36,835 nucleotides of DNA from a virus. The translations under genes were made by a program, and so were the position numbers. The stretch is taken from the IMG/VR virus record IMGVR_UViG_3300032084_001130, positions 1-36,835 of that record. The stretch is one strand, 5' to 3'. This document shows, in pieces, positions 18,371 to 25,772 of the stretch; position 1 is the stretch's first letter, and each line of letters starts with the position of its first letter. The notes below the pieces were generated by a model. That model did no database searches. It saw only the letters and a list, made by a program, of their open reading frames with translations, and was not told the DNA's origin.

Positions 18371-18444
18371 TTAATATATACAAGTCATGTCAAAACTTTT
18401 TGGAAAGTAAAGGTTATTATGAAAATAAAATTTTAAAATAGTTT

Positions 18445-20586
18445 TTAAGTCCCTACAAGGGCATCTTTACCTGGTCTTTTACCATCACCAATCATAGCAT
18501 TAACACCAGCAATAATTTGATATTTTACGGATTCCATCATTTCTTTTTTATCTTGTTCAGTAAAAGAAATAGTTTCTGAACTACCATCCATAGAAATATT
18601 GATATTACCGAAATTAATTGTCCCACTAACATCTAATTTTTGATTTGAGTTAACTGATGATAATAATTTTTTAGAATCACCAGCAGCGATTAAATCTCTA
18701 CTATCTAATTTTTGATTTGAGTTAACTGATGATAATAATTTTTTAGGATCACCAGCAGCGATTAAATCTCTACTATCTAATTTTTGATTTGAGATAACTG
18801 ATGATAATAATTTTTTAGGATCGCCAGCAGCGATTAAATCTCTATTATCTAATTGAAAACTACCAAAACTACCTGTCAACACTCTATTATCATCTCCTGG
18901 TCCTGAATATAAATCATATGCTTTTTTTCTCGGAGCTGCGGCAGCAGGTTGTTGATTTAGAGGTTTCCTTACTGATGCTGCACCACCTTGCTGACTCTGT
19001 TTTTTAGTCCAATTTTTTATTGTAAGAGTATTAATATTATTTGCTGCAATCGACTTAATACTTTGTATGTTAGTAATCATACCACTTTTAATCATATCAC
19101 CTAAATCTTTACCTAAACTATCTATTCCTGTTAACTTTAATGCATTTTTAGCTTCATTAATTAAATTATCTGCAACGGCCTGTGTTGCCGTCTGCAATTC
19201 AATCATAGGGGATTTCAATTGATCTTCAACCTTACCATAAACATCTGTTTTAATTACTATTCCTGTTTGAGTTGCGTTTAGTATTGATTGTAATGTTTCA
19301 TTAGTTGTCATCACACCTTTAGCAGTTTGCATTATTGCATCTTCCTCTGTTGACGGAGTGGCAAGTGCTTGTTCTATTTGATCAGTATTTAAGTCTTCTA
19401 CAGGAACCGCTTGTCCACTAATATCTACTTTCCATTGACCCGAAGTTTTATCGAACTTAGCAAGTGATGAAATCTTATCCATAGTATCTTCATCGAAAAG
19501 ATTTCCACCAACGTCCATTTTGATTCTCTGCATTTTGTTCATTTGGAATGCCGTGTCAATAAGTCGTTCTTTGTTTATCCCTAAAGCATCTGCCATACCA
19601 ATTAACCTTTGTCTGTTTTCAGCAACCATATCGAATTGTCCAGTTTCTTCATTAAACTGAACCATACCTTTTGTTGCTTCACCTACTTTTCTAGCGAACT
19701 CTTCTGGTGCGTTTCTTGCATCAAACATCATCTGCATTGGGTCACCAAAAGCCGATGCCATTTCACCCCCTAATAATTGCAAGTTAGCTGCTGCTTCAAT
19801 AGCTGCTTCTGGTTCATAGAATCTATCTGCCATACCCAACATATCAGAGACATCCATTCTCATCTTAACAGCAAGTTTTGACATTTCAGTCATAGCTTTT
19901 ACACCACCTCTGAAAGACATTCTTTGCATATTCTCAAAGTTGTCAGATAAAACCTTAACTACTTTGGATGAGTTTAACCCTAATTTTTGAGAGTCTTTTA
20001 CTATTTGGTTAATATTCTCTGCAAATTGCTCCGAACCAATACCAATTAAATCAAACCTCTCTGCTAAAGCCGTTGCGGAATCACCCATAAGTCCAGTTGC
20101 TTGTTCTATGGCAAATATTCTTTGTACTTCCTCATCGTCTAATATTCTTACCCTACCGGATTGATCAGCAAACTTAGAGTAAATGGTGTTAACATCATCT
20201 ATATCACCACCAAGTCTTTGTACCAACATTACAGACTTATTAAACTCATCCCCTAATATCTTTTGGTTTTGGTATCCAATACCAATATTAACTGAAGTTT
20301 GCTTAAATGCCTTCGCTAATTTTTCCCCTAACCTATATTGAGCGTCTAAACTTTTACCAAACTTATATATCTCGGTATATACACTAGCAAAAGACTGAGC
20401 AATACCATCTACTAACATCTTTCCTTTACCAATTTCAGTTACAAAAGAACCTGCAGCAGATGAAGCATTATTAAGTGGTCCAGATAAACCAGCAATTTCT
20501 TTTTTAAGACAACCAATAACCTCACCAACAATATTTAACGGGGTATTTTTATCAATTTTAGGTAAATTATTACAATCTACTGCCAT
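18445..20586 (-). CDS. Tape-measure-like tail protein with C-terminal repeats (713 aa)
   Basis: Probable tail tape-measure or tail-length protein. It is almost entirely helical and rich in A, K, Q and G, with hydrophobic heptad-like stretches (SKVVKVLSDNFENMQRM, AAIEAAANLQLLGGEMASAF). The N-terminal region (GEVIGCLKKEIAGLSGPLNNASSAAG) and its place just before the baseplate genes agree with this role. At about residues 579-650 three near-identical 24-residue units occur, each containing RDLIAAGD and KKLLSSV. The segment before them is Q/A/P-rich (QQPAAAAPRKKA), like a linker. A tape measure should scale with tail length; 713 aa is modest. Its ATG follows a 32-aa frame with a GAGGAG sequence just upstream, one of few Shine-Dalgarno-like sequences in the window. 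Confidence 0.72.
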   Translation of the reverse strand: MAVDCNNLPKIDKNTPLNIVGEVIGCLKKEIAGLSGPLNNASSAAGSFVTEIGKGKMLVDGIAQSFASVYTEIYKFGKSLDAQYRLGEKLAKAFKQTSVNIGIGYQNQKILGDEFNKSVMLVQRLGGDIDDVNTIYSKFADQSGRVRILDDEEVQRIFAIEQATGLMGDSATALAERFDLIGIGSEQFAENINQIVKDSQKLGLNSSKVVKVLSDNFENMQRMSFRGGVKAMTEMSKLAVKMRMDVSDMLGMADRFYEPEAAIEAAANLQLLGGEMASAFGDPMQMMFDARNAPEEFARKVGEATKGMVQFNEETGQFDMVAENRQRLIGMADALGINKERLIDTAFQMNKMQRIKMDVGGNLFDEDTMDKISSLAKFDKTSGQWKVDISGQAVPVEDLNTDQIEQALATPSTEEDAIMQTAKGVMTTNETLQSILNATQTGIVIKTDVYGKVEDQLKSPMIELQTATQAVADNLINEAKNALKLTGIDSLGKDLGDMIKSGMITNIQSIKSIAANNINTLTIKNWTKKQSQQGGAASVRKPLNQQPAAAAPRKKAYDLYSGPGDDNRVLTGSFGSFQLDNRDLIAAGDPKKLLSSVISNQKLDSRDLIAAGDPKKLLSSVNSNQKLDSRDLIAAGDSKKLLSSVNSNQKLDVSGTINFGNINISMDGSSETISFTEQDKKEMMESVKYQIIAGVNAMIGDGKRPGKDALVGT
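18637..18852 (-). repeat. Three 72-bp in-frame tandem repeats in the tape-measure-like gene
   Basis: Units at 18637-18708, 18709-18780 and 18781-18852 encode 24 residues each (consensus begins LDSRDLIAAGD, ends SSVNSNQK). Units 2 and 3 differ by only a few bases; unit 1 is slightly more divergent (N for S, I for N). The near identity at DNA level suggests recent duplication. Confidence 0.88.
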
Positions 20587-20587
20587 T

Positions 20588-20686
20588 TTACTCCTCTTCT
20601 TTAGGTATATTATTCATTATAGAATTTTCAATATCTTCTATTTTTTCTTTGATTGTACTTAAAATAATGTCAAATAAATCATCCAT
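20588..20686 (-). CDS. Tiny coupled reading frame (32 aa)
   Basis: ATG 20686 to TAA 20590-20588, encoding a 32-aa acidic, helical peptide starting MDDLFDIILSTIKEKIED. It begins 2 nt after the stop of the 215-aa gene and ends 1 nt before the ATG of the tape-measure-like gene, so the three frames are packed without gaps. The tight packing supports translation, but the product may serve mainly to couple translation. No family recognised. Confidence 0.5.
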   Translation of the reverse strand: MDDLFDIILSTIKEKIEDIENSIMNNIPKEEE

Positions 20687-20688
20687 AA

Positions 20689-21336
20689 TTATTTCATTTC
20701 TACAATTCTATAAAAACAATCTTCTTTTTCTCCCTCAATAGGATTAACAAAAGGATTTTTATATCTACTATATATTAAGTTCACATCACCTTTTTGTTCT
20801 CTGTAAATGTCTAAGTTAGAGTACTCTAGTTTAATAAACATGGTGTCTGGAAAACTGTTTGTTTTTAATATTAAATATTTTTCTGATTCATTAACCTCCA
20901 TAACCTTAAAATACATTGTACTAACTAAGTTTCTTTGAAACTCTGGAGATTTCATTTTCTTTATATCTAAATCTACTTTTTTCTTAAACTCAATAACGAT
21001 TTTTTTGAATGGTAGTTGTTTTTCCTTTTTTTCCTCTAATTTAGCAATTAATGATTTTAATTCTGCAATTTCAGAAGTTAATTCAGATATACCTGTAATA
21101 ATGTCTTCTTTAGAAGTAGACTCCATATCCTCAACCTCTTTTTCTTTACTGATTAATGCTTTACCAGCTTTTTTTAAGGTTTGAGTTGCAACTAATGTAG
21201 GTATATAGGATTTACCTTTAGTTAATAATCTTAGTAGTTGAAGTATTCCAACACCCTCACTTAATAAATTGTCAACACCATTATTTAATTCTTCAATTAA
21301 TAAATCATGTTTTTTTATTTTATCGTTTAAGTCCAT
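20689..21336 (-). CDS. Unknown tail-region protein with coiled coil (215 aa)
   Basis: Not recognised. Residues 1-110 are helical and coiled-coil-like (DKIKKHDLLIEELNNGVDNLL, then ITGISELTSEIAELKSLIAKLEEKKE). The C-terminal ~90 residues look like a small beta domain (TMYFKVMEVNESEKYLILKT, FIKLEYSNLDIY, FYRIVEMK). It has its own late-type promoter 13-22 nt upstream and lies between the gp26-like genes and the tape-measure-like gene, the usual place for tail assembly or baseplate hub factors such as T4 gp28/gp29 neighbours. A virion or assembly role is inferred from position. Confidence 0.78.
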   Translation of the reverse strand: MDLNDKIKKHDLLIEELNNGVDNLLSEGVGILQLLRLLTKGKSYIPTLVATQTLKKAGKALISKEKEVEDMESTSKEDIITGISELTSEIAELKSLIAKLEEKKEKQLPFKKIVIEFKKKVDLDIKKMKSPEFQRNLVSTMYFKVMEVNESEKYLILKTNSFPDTMFIKLEYSNLDIYREQKGDVNLIYSRYKNPFVNPIEGEKEDCFYRIVEMK

Positions 21337-21348
21337 AATAGTTTTTCT

Positions 21349-21358
21349 ATATAAATAT
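21349..21358 (-). promoter_or_regulatory. Late-type promoter element (215-aa gene)
   Basis: Minus-strand ATATTTATATAGAAAAAC, 13 nt before the ATG at 21336. It shares the ATATTTATA core and the A-rich downstream flank with the other copies. Confidence 0.65.
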
Positions 21359-21375
21359 CTTAATATATAAAAACA

Positions 21376-21561
21376 CTACTCTTCTTTTGGTTGTAACATA
21401 CCTATGAAGTTGTTTCTTTGCCATGTGGGCATAGATAATACATCGGAATAAGAAAATCCTTTAGTAACTAGAAATAGTATTTGTGTTTGAATTGCTTGAA
21501 GGTACTCAGAGTTCAGGCCATAAAAAATTTGATCCGATTCTAAGAAATGTGGCAACCTCAA
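21376..21561 (-). CDS. Small tail assembly frame overlapping the gp26-like gene (up to 61 aa)
   Basis: A short frame overlapping the 3' end of the gp26-like gene by 56 nt in the +1 frame. The product contains IQTQILFLVTKGFSYSDVLS and MPTWQRNNF, a pattern I associate with C-terminal parts of tail assembly chaperones. There is no ATG at its start. Either TTG 21561 or TTG 21555 would serve; an AAGGAGG on the minus strand (21570-21564) sits 8 nt before the latter, an unusually good Shine-Dalgarno for this genome. Alternatively, ribosomes could shift +1 from the gp26-like frame at the T6 run at 21527-21522, producing a fusion. The function is uncertain. Confidence 0.6.
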   Translation of the reverse strand: MRLPHFLESDQIFYGLNSEYLQAIQTQILFLVTKGFSYSDVLSMPTWQRNNFIGMLQPKEE

Positions 21562-22291
21562 CCCCTCCTTGGATTGTCGCAGTTGTATTGAAATCTATAC
21601 CTGGTTCTAAATCAGTAATATACTTTCTAAGTGCTCTACTATCCTTCAGTGAAAGTTTTTTAATGATAGACGATAATTTCATCTTATCTCTATCATCATT
21701 TATTTGCATAATTTGTCTTTCTAACCTTAATGTAATTTTTTGAGAAACTTCATCTCCATTTCTTTCCATTAAAGTTTCATCTTGCTGATCAATTTCTTCC
21801 TCATCCTTACCAGTTAAGAATCTAAACTTAACCTTATATTTTGATTGTGGTAACTCAAAATCAAACTCACCATTTTCATCTGGTTGTACACTTAATTTCT
21901 TTTGTTTTAATGAAGGTAAATCAATTTCACCTGCAACAACTTTACCACTATTAGGGTCTAGTACTGCTTGTGTGTATTTATCCCCTAAACCAGTTGATCT
22001 TAAAAATATTAAAATCGCCATTCTATCACCTTCTAGTAAATCTTTAGTATCAAAACCTAAGTCTTTAACTTTTCTTTCTAAAAGAATATCTACTAATTTA
22101 CCGCTATTAATAATGTTTTGTGACGATAGTATATTTTCATCTATCGTTGTTAAATAAGAAACCTTAACTGAGGATTTTTTATTCTTATATAAAATACCTT
22201 GTGATGGTAATTCTAATACATCGTATTGTTCTTTATATTCATCCGGCACGAAATTCGGATCCATATTTGCTATGTGAGGACTTTGTTCCAT
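21506..22291 (-). CDS. 26: Baseplate hub / tail assembly protein, gp26-like
   Basis: A 261-aa protein resembling the T4 gp26-type baseplate family. Diagnostic features are LELPSQGILYKNKKSSVKVSYLTT near the start, DENILSSQNII, and LLEGDRMAILIFLRSTGLGDKY, the pattern of this phage family. T4 gp26 is 208 aa and works in baseplate hub assembly. The C-terminal half (GKDEEEIDQQDETLMERNGDE, then LKDSRALRKYITDLEPG) is charged and helical. Its own late-type promoter lies 14 nt before the ATG. The 3' end overlaps a small frame (21376-21561) with a T6 run in the overlap. Assignment by motif memory, moderately sure. Confidence 0.72.
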   Translation of the reverse strand: MEQSPHIANMDPNFVPDEYKEQYDVLELPSQGILYKNKKSSVKVSYLTTIDENILSSQNIINSGKLVDILLERKVKDLGFDTKDLLEGDRMAILIFLRSTGLGDKYTQAVLDPNSGKVVAGEIDLPSLKQKKLSVQPDENGEFDFELPQSKYKVKFRFLTGKDEEEIDQQDETLMERNGDEVSQKITLRLERQIMQINDDRDKMKLSSIIKKLSLKDSRALRKYITDLEPGIDFNTTATIQGGVEVATFLRIGSNFLWPEL

Positions 22292-22304
22292 AAAACTCTT
22301 TTTT

Positions 22305-22315
22305 ATATAAATATA
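22305..22315 (-). promoter_or_regulatory. Late-type promoter element (gp26-like gene)
   Basis: Minus-strand ATATATTTATATAAAAAAGAG, 14 nt before the ATG at 22291. It carries the ATATTTATA core plus the A-rich AAAAAAG flank. Confidence 0.68.
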
Positions 22316-22317
22316 TT

Positions 22318-22341
22318 AATCTTTATTTTAAAATAAAGATT
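22318..22341. terminator. Perfect 24-bp palindrome at the end of the 45-aa gene, possible terminator
   Basis: Twelve-base arms AATCTTTATTTT and AAAATAAAGATT form an exact palindrome overlapping the stop codon of the 45-aa gene, just before the next late-type promoter. The stem is AT-rich and has no loop or clear T-tract, so it would be a weak terminator; its position between two transcription units is the main support. Confidence 0.4.
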
Positions 22342-22465
22342 TTAATTCTTCTTCTAACTCTTCTAATTCGTTAGATAATGATGAGAGTAATTCTTCATCT
22401 AAATTACCCTCACTTATTATCTGTTTAATATAAATTAGTCTCTCTTTAATTTCTAAAACATTCAT
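22328..22465 (-). CDS. Small helical protein (45 aa)
   Basis: ATG 22465 to TAA 22330-22328, a 45-aa frame that starts MNVLEIKERLIYIKQIISEG and ends LSNELEELEEELKSLF. It is an amphipathic, probably coiled-coil peptide with an acidic C-terminal half. The stop lies inside a palindrome; the upstream leader is an (AAAT) repeat region following the 400-aa gene. Start choice: a second ATG at 22461 is out of frame. No function recognised. Confidence 0.6.
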   Translation of the reverse strand: MNVLEIKERLIYIKQIISEGNLDEELLSSLSNELEELEEELKSLF

Positions 22466-22470
22466 ATTTT

Positions 22471-22494
22471 TTTATTTATTTATTTATTTATTTA
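22471..22494. repeat. Tetranucleotide repeat, six TTTA units
   Basis: Six perfect TTTA units on plus (TAAA on minus) fill the gap between the 400-aa gene, whose stop codon is the last unit, and the 45-aa gene. It is intergenic except for that stop. Changes in unit number would alter only spacing and not reading frame. Confidence 0.85.
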
Positions 22495-23694
22495 TTGGTA
22501 TTTGGGGTCACCGAAAGTACTTTTAAATGATTCTTTACCGCCAGATTTAATACTTTCTTTAGCATCTTTTATATTTCCTTTTATTATATCAATATATTTA
22601 TCATACCCCTTAGCTTTAAAGTAACTCATCCCTAAGTCCTTAACATTTTGAGCCTGTGTGGCAGTCATACTCCCTTCATCAACTAATTTCTGTAAAATTT
22701 TATCATCAACTTCTTCACAATCACCAGCAATTGCTTTTATCCAACCACCTGTAAGTATGTTTACTATATTTCCAATTAATGGGTCTGCATTCAAACTTTC
22801 AACTATTTTAGATAACGAATTTACTTGATGTTTTTCCCATAAAGATTTTTCTTCAGGACCCCAACTTGAGATTAAATTGTTAGTTTCTTCATCACCAAAT
22901 AACTCACACCTAATAGTTTTATAAGCCCAACCATAAATCCATGCTTGTGCCCATAGATAAACAAAAGTCTTTACCCAAGGGGATTTACCTCTAAACGCTT
23001 GACGAATATTAAGTGGTGTTAATATTTGAAGTGCCCTCAAAAGTTCATCTGATTGATCTTTAGTATACCAAGACTTAGTTGAGGACAATATTTTTTTAAT
23101 GGTATTAATACCACTATTAATATGTTTAATAGTGTCTGATACTGACGTTAATATTTTTTTAACGGAAGGTATGTCATAACCAGTCATTTTACTAATGAAA
23201 TTGATATTATCATCTGTTAATTTATTACTAGGTAACATTAAAAGTTTTTTAGTGCTTTCTATATTATTAGAAAGTGCTGGTAAATTTGTTGAGATGTCAT
23301 TAAATAATTTTGTATTTTCAGGTTTTGATATAGAAGGATCAATTTCTAATGCATTAAAATACTCTGTAATATCATCCATTATCTTTTTATTATCACTAAG
23401 TATTTTATTCACTTCACTTATCTTAGGGTTTGTGTTAATGTCAGGCAACCCTTTTAATTTTTTAATATTTTCGGTAACATTATTTGCCCATTCAGAAGCA
23501 TTAAAGTTTTTTATGAATTTCGCATCGTCTAATTGAGTCCTTAACTTACCAAAATTTACGTCCATACCAACCACTAGTTTTTTTAACTTAGATGTGACAG
23601 TTGATTCTGTAATTAAATCTATATTTTTACCATAAAGAGTTTCTTCAGACATTAACTCTTTTATTCTTTTTATTTGTTCGTCTAATTTTTTCAT
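22492..23694 (-). CDS. Tagged late protein of unknown function (400 aa)
   Basis: Not recognised. Its N-terminus (MKKLDEQIKRIKELMSEE) is one of the shared tag helices, with I-K-E at 11-13 and L-D-E at 4-6. The rest is mostly helical, lysine-rich and repetitive in feel, with a hydrophobic, tryptophan-rich centre (WVKTFVYLWAQAWIYGWAYKT at about 245-265) and a second hydrophobic stretch (ADPLIGNIVNILTGGWIKAIAG). These could insert into or lie on a membrane. The protein ends in a G/S/K-rich tail. It is the last gene of the three-gene late operon started at 25731. By tag and composition it could be a packaged, injected protein; this is inference. Confidence 0.78.
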   Translation of the reverse strand: MKKLDEQIKRIKELMSEETLYGKNIDLITESTVTSKLKKLVVGMDVNFGKLRTQLDDAKFIKNFNASEWANNVTENIKKLKGLPDINTNPKISEVNKILSDNKKIMDDITEYFNALEIDPSISKPENTKLFNDISTNLPALSNNIESTKKLLMLPSNKLTDDNINFISKMTGYDIPSVKKILTSVSDTIKHINSGINTIKKILSSTKSWYTKDQSDELLRALQILTPLNIRQAFRGKSPWVKTFVYLWAQAWIYGWAYKTIRCELFGDEETNNLISSWGPEEKSLWEKHQVNSLSKIVESLNADPLIGNIVNILTGGWIKAIAGDCEEVDDKILQKLVDEGSMTATQAQNVKDLGMSYFKAKGYDKYIDIIKGNIKDAKESIKSGGKESFKSTFGDPKYQ

Positions 23695-23707
23695 AATCTA
23701 TGTTTTT

Positions 23708-24409
23708 TTACTTATTACATTTTCCCATTTTACCTAATTCTTCATGAAATTTTCTAACTAAAGATTGTGTAGAAATACTAACGTCTGTAATTTCTTCATA
23801 TAATTTATCACCATATTCATAATAATACTCTTGACGTAATTTACAAAAGTCTTCTTTATTATTCATATATTTTCTAACTATGGTAGTTATTTGTTTAAAA
23901 TCTTCATCATCAACATTATATGACAATAAATCTTCTAATTTTTCTATGTCACCCTCAAAGTCTAAGGTATTATTTGTATTACTACCCTCTTTTTTTGTAG
24001 AAGAATCTATTAAAAAATCATTTAATATGTTCCAAGAAGTAATTTTTCTATAAAGTATATTTTTCTCACCTTCAACCAACCTAAAGTTACTTATTTTAAT
24101 TGACGTACCAGATAGTTCTACATCATCAGTAGTAAAAGTGGTGACTGAATTGTCTTTATCTTGCGTTACATTTAATTGCATATAATTATCATCATAAAGA
24201 TAAATAATTATGTTATAATTCCCTATTTTTTTATTAAATGTTATAAGACAAATATTACCGTCCATTTCTGATGAGACAAATCTATACCCATCTTTTTCTA
24301 TTATTTCTTTACAACCTTTTAGGAAATCACTTTTTAAGTAACATTCTTCATTTTGTTCTTTTATTAGAAAAAGATTTTTTAATTGATTTTCCGTTATTTT
24401 AATTTTCAT
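23708..24409 (-). CDS. Tagged late protein of unknown function (233 aa)
   Basis: Unrecognised 233-aa protein. It begins with a tag helix (MKIKITENQLKNLFLIKEQN) whose I16-K17-E18 fits a prohead-protease site. The following ~110 residues look beta-rich (ICLITFNKKIGNYNIIIYLYDD, TTFTTDDVELSGTSIKISNF), and residues ~150-233 are helical and acidic (FEGDIEKLEDLLSYNVDDEDF). It starts 2 nt after the LysM protein's stop and is followed by the 400-aa gene after 13 nt, so the three are one operon. Four cysteines lie outside the tag, with no clear metal motif. Confidence 0.78.
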   Translation of the reverse strand: MKIKITENQLKNLFLIKEQNEECYLKSDFLKGCKEIIEKDGYRFVSSEMDGNICLITFNKKIGNYNIIIYLYDDNYMQLNVTQDKDNSVTTFTTDDVELSGTSIKISNFRLVEGEKNILYRKITSWNILNDFLIDSSTKKEGSNTNNTLDFEGDIEKLEDLLSYNVDDEDFKQITTIVRKYMNNKEDFCKLRQEYYYEYGDKLYEEITDVSISTQSLVRKFHEELGKMGKCNK

Positions 24410-24411
24410 AA

Positions 24412-25731
24412 TTATTTTATTTTTAATGTAGTGCCCTTATATATATGTTCAGGTGAAGGTGTTTCTCTACCTTTACAGTAAGTTTTATTACATGTTTTTA
24501 CACCACCATATTTTTTTTGTGTTTTCTCTATTATATCTCTATTTTTATCATATAATTCTGTCCATTTCATACCATACTTTTTTGCAATAGACGAAAGGTT
24601 TTCTCCACTTTCTATTACATGGGCGTCAGAGGAACCAATAGGTCCAACAGTAGACCAAAACTCATCATCACTCATTTCACCACCATTTTTTTCAATCGAA
24701 TCTATAAGTTGTAAATGTTCATTTTCTCCCATTTTTTCTAGTTCCTTTGATTTTTTTGAATCGGTAATCATAGATATATAAGTTTCTTGTGTTTTAGAAC
24801 TTTTAGTCTTTAGGTATGACTCAATACCTTTAGTCAAACCAACCATACCAGCAACAGAGACACTTTGAGCAATAATGTTTGATATTAATTTCTTTGTTTC
24901 ATTAGCATTTAGTGCTTTATATATGTCGCCACCATTATCTTTTAATATCTTATTAAAATCTTTAGAACCGATTAGTGTTCTTAGTTGGTATTTTTTCAAT
25001 CCAAATTTTAACATAAACTTTTTAGTGAAGTCATTAAATCTACCCATATTTTTAATCCCTTCTTTAGCTTGAGGGGTACTTAATATATTTATCACCTCAC
25101 CCAACTGTTTCTTTTCAACATCTGAAAGTCCTTTAGAATATTTTTCAATAACTTGATCAACTTTCTTAATATCACCTTTCTTAATACTTTGTTTTGATAA
25201 TTCCTTTAATATATTATCTGTATTTTTCATAACACCTTTAGATGCTTTAGTCAAAGCTTTAAATTCAGTTACTCCAGGTATAATACCTAACGCAGATAAT
25301 CCGGCAAACCCTAATGACGCACTTGCCTTACCTAATTCACCTTTACTTGAATGGTGAATTGCTTCACCTAAATATACTACTGAGTTAATTAAATCTAAAA
25401 CACCTGAAGCTGCAGTACCTATAACTGGCACAACAGAAACTGCCATTGAAACATTGTCAACAACACAATGTCCGTAATCCAACCAACTACTTTCATCTCT
25501 CAATTTAGAACAATCAAACACATCATAAATAAGATTACCTAATGCTTTCATGGATTCTTGATCTTTTTTACGAATTGCTTTATACATATCCGTACCGGGC
25601 CTATCAGGCTGTCCTGGCATTAAGTAATCTGGTTTCTGTTCATTTAACAAAGATTCGGTTTCTCTTAAAACCTCTTCGTTTAAGAATATCCTATTATATT
25701 GTGATTCAGTTATTTTTAATACCTTTTTCAT
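24412..25731 (-). CDS. Tagged late protein with glycine/alanine-rich hydrophobic region and C-terminal LysM (439 aa)
   Basis: The protein has four visible parts. A tag helix covers residues 1-31 (KITESQYNRIFLNE, then LRETESLLNEQ), with (I/L)-x-E triplets at L17-E19, L22-E24 and L29-E31. Residues 94-155 are small and hydrophobic (SMAVSVVPVIGTAASGVLDL, GFAGLSALGIIPG), resembling pre-toxin/translocation regions of polymorphic toxins. A long lysine-rich helical middle follows. Residues ~371-439 are a LysM peptidoglycan-binding domain (HVIESGENLSSIAKKYGMKW, then PEHIYKGTTLKI), with a cysteine-bearing insertion. It opens a three-gene operon with a late-type promoter (25749) just after the tail-tube terminator. 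No catalytic motif is seen. Delivery of a wall- or membrane-acting protein is a possible role, inferred. Confidence 0.82.
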   Translation of the reverse strand: MKKVLKITESQYNRIFLNEEVLRETESLLNEQKPDYLMPGQPDRPGTDMYKAIRKKDQESMKALGNLIYDVFDCSKLRDESSWLDYGHCVVDNVSMAVSVVPVIGTAASGVLDLINSVVYLGEAIHHSSKGELGKASASLGFAGLSALGIIPGVTEFKALTKASKGVMKNTDNILKELSKQSIKKGDIKKVDQVIEKYSKGLSDVEKKQLGEVINILSTPQAKEGIKNMGRFNDFTKKFMLKFGLKKYQLRTLIGSKDFNKILKDNGGDIYKALNANETKKLISNIIAQSVSVAGMVGLTKGIESYLKTKSSKTQETYISMITDSKKSKELEKMGENEHLQLIDSIEKNGGEMSDDEFWSTVGPIGSSDAHVIESGENLSSIAKKYGMKWTELYDKNRDIIEKTQKKYGGVKTCNKTYCKGRETPSPEHIYKGTTLKIK

Positions 25732-25748
25732 TAAGATTAAGCTTTCTT

Positions 25749-25758
25749 TATAAATATC
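25749..25758 (-). promoter_or_regulatory. Late-type promoter element (tagged three-gene operon)
   Basis: Minus-strand GATATTTATAAAGAAAG, 17 nt before the ATG at 25731 and just downstream of the tail-tube terminator, so it starts a new transcription unit. Confidence 0.68.
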
Positions 25759-25772
25759 GTTACAAACAAAAA

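Noticed and set aside
18230-18444. tRNA or small RNA gene in the 215-nt gap
   Set aside because: No cloverleaf, no CCA end and no GC-rich stem are present. The region is AT-rich with the phased repeats and the late element instead.
18270-18444. sigma70-like promoter (TTGACA in the gap before the large baseplate gene)
   Set aside because: TTGACA occurs on the minus strand near 18394-18389, but no convincing -10 or Bacteroidota -7 box sits at the right distance; the late element closer to the ATG is a better explanation.
18637-18852. CRISPR-like array of repeats
   Set aside because: The 72-bp units are contiguous, have no spacers and lie in frame within a coding sequence.
21521-21527. HIV-type -1 slippery heptamer T TTT TTA in the gp26-like frame
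   Set aside because: A -1 shift here reaches a stop (ATG GCC TGA) after two codons, so it would not reach the small overlapping frame. Only a +1 shift or an internal start would.
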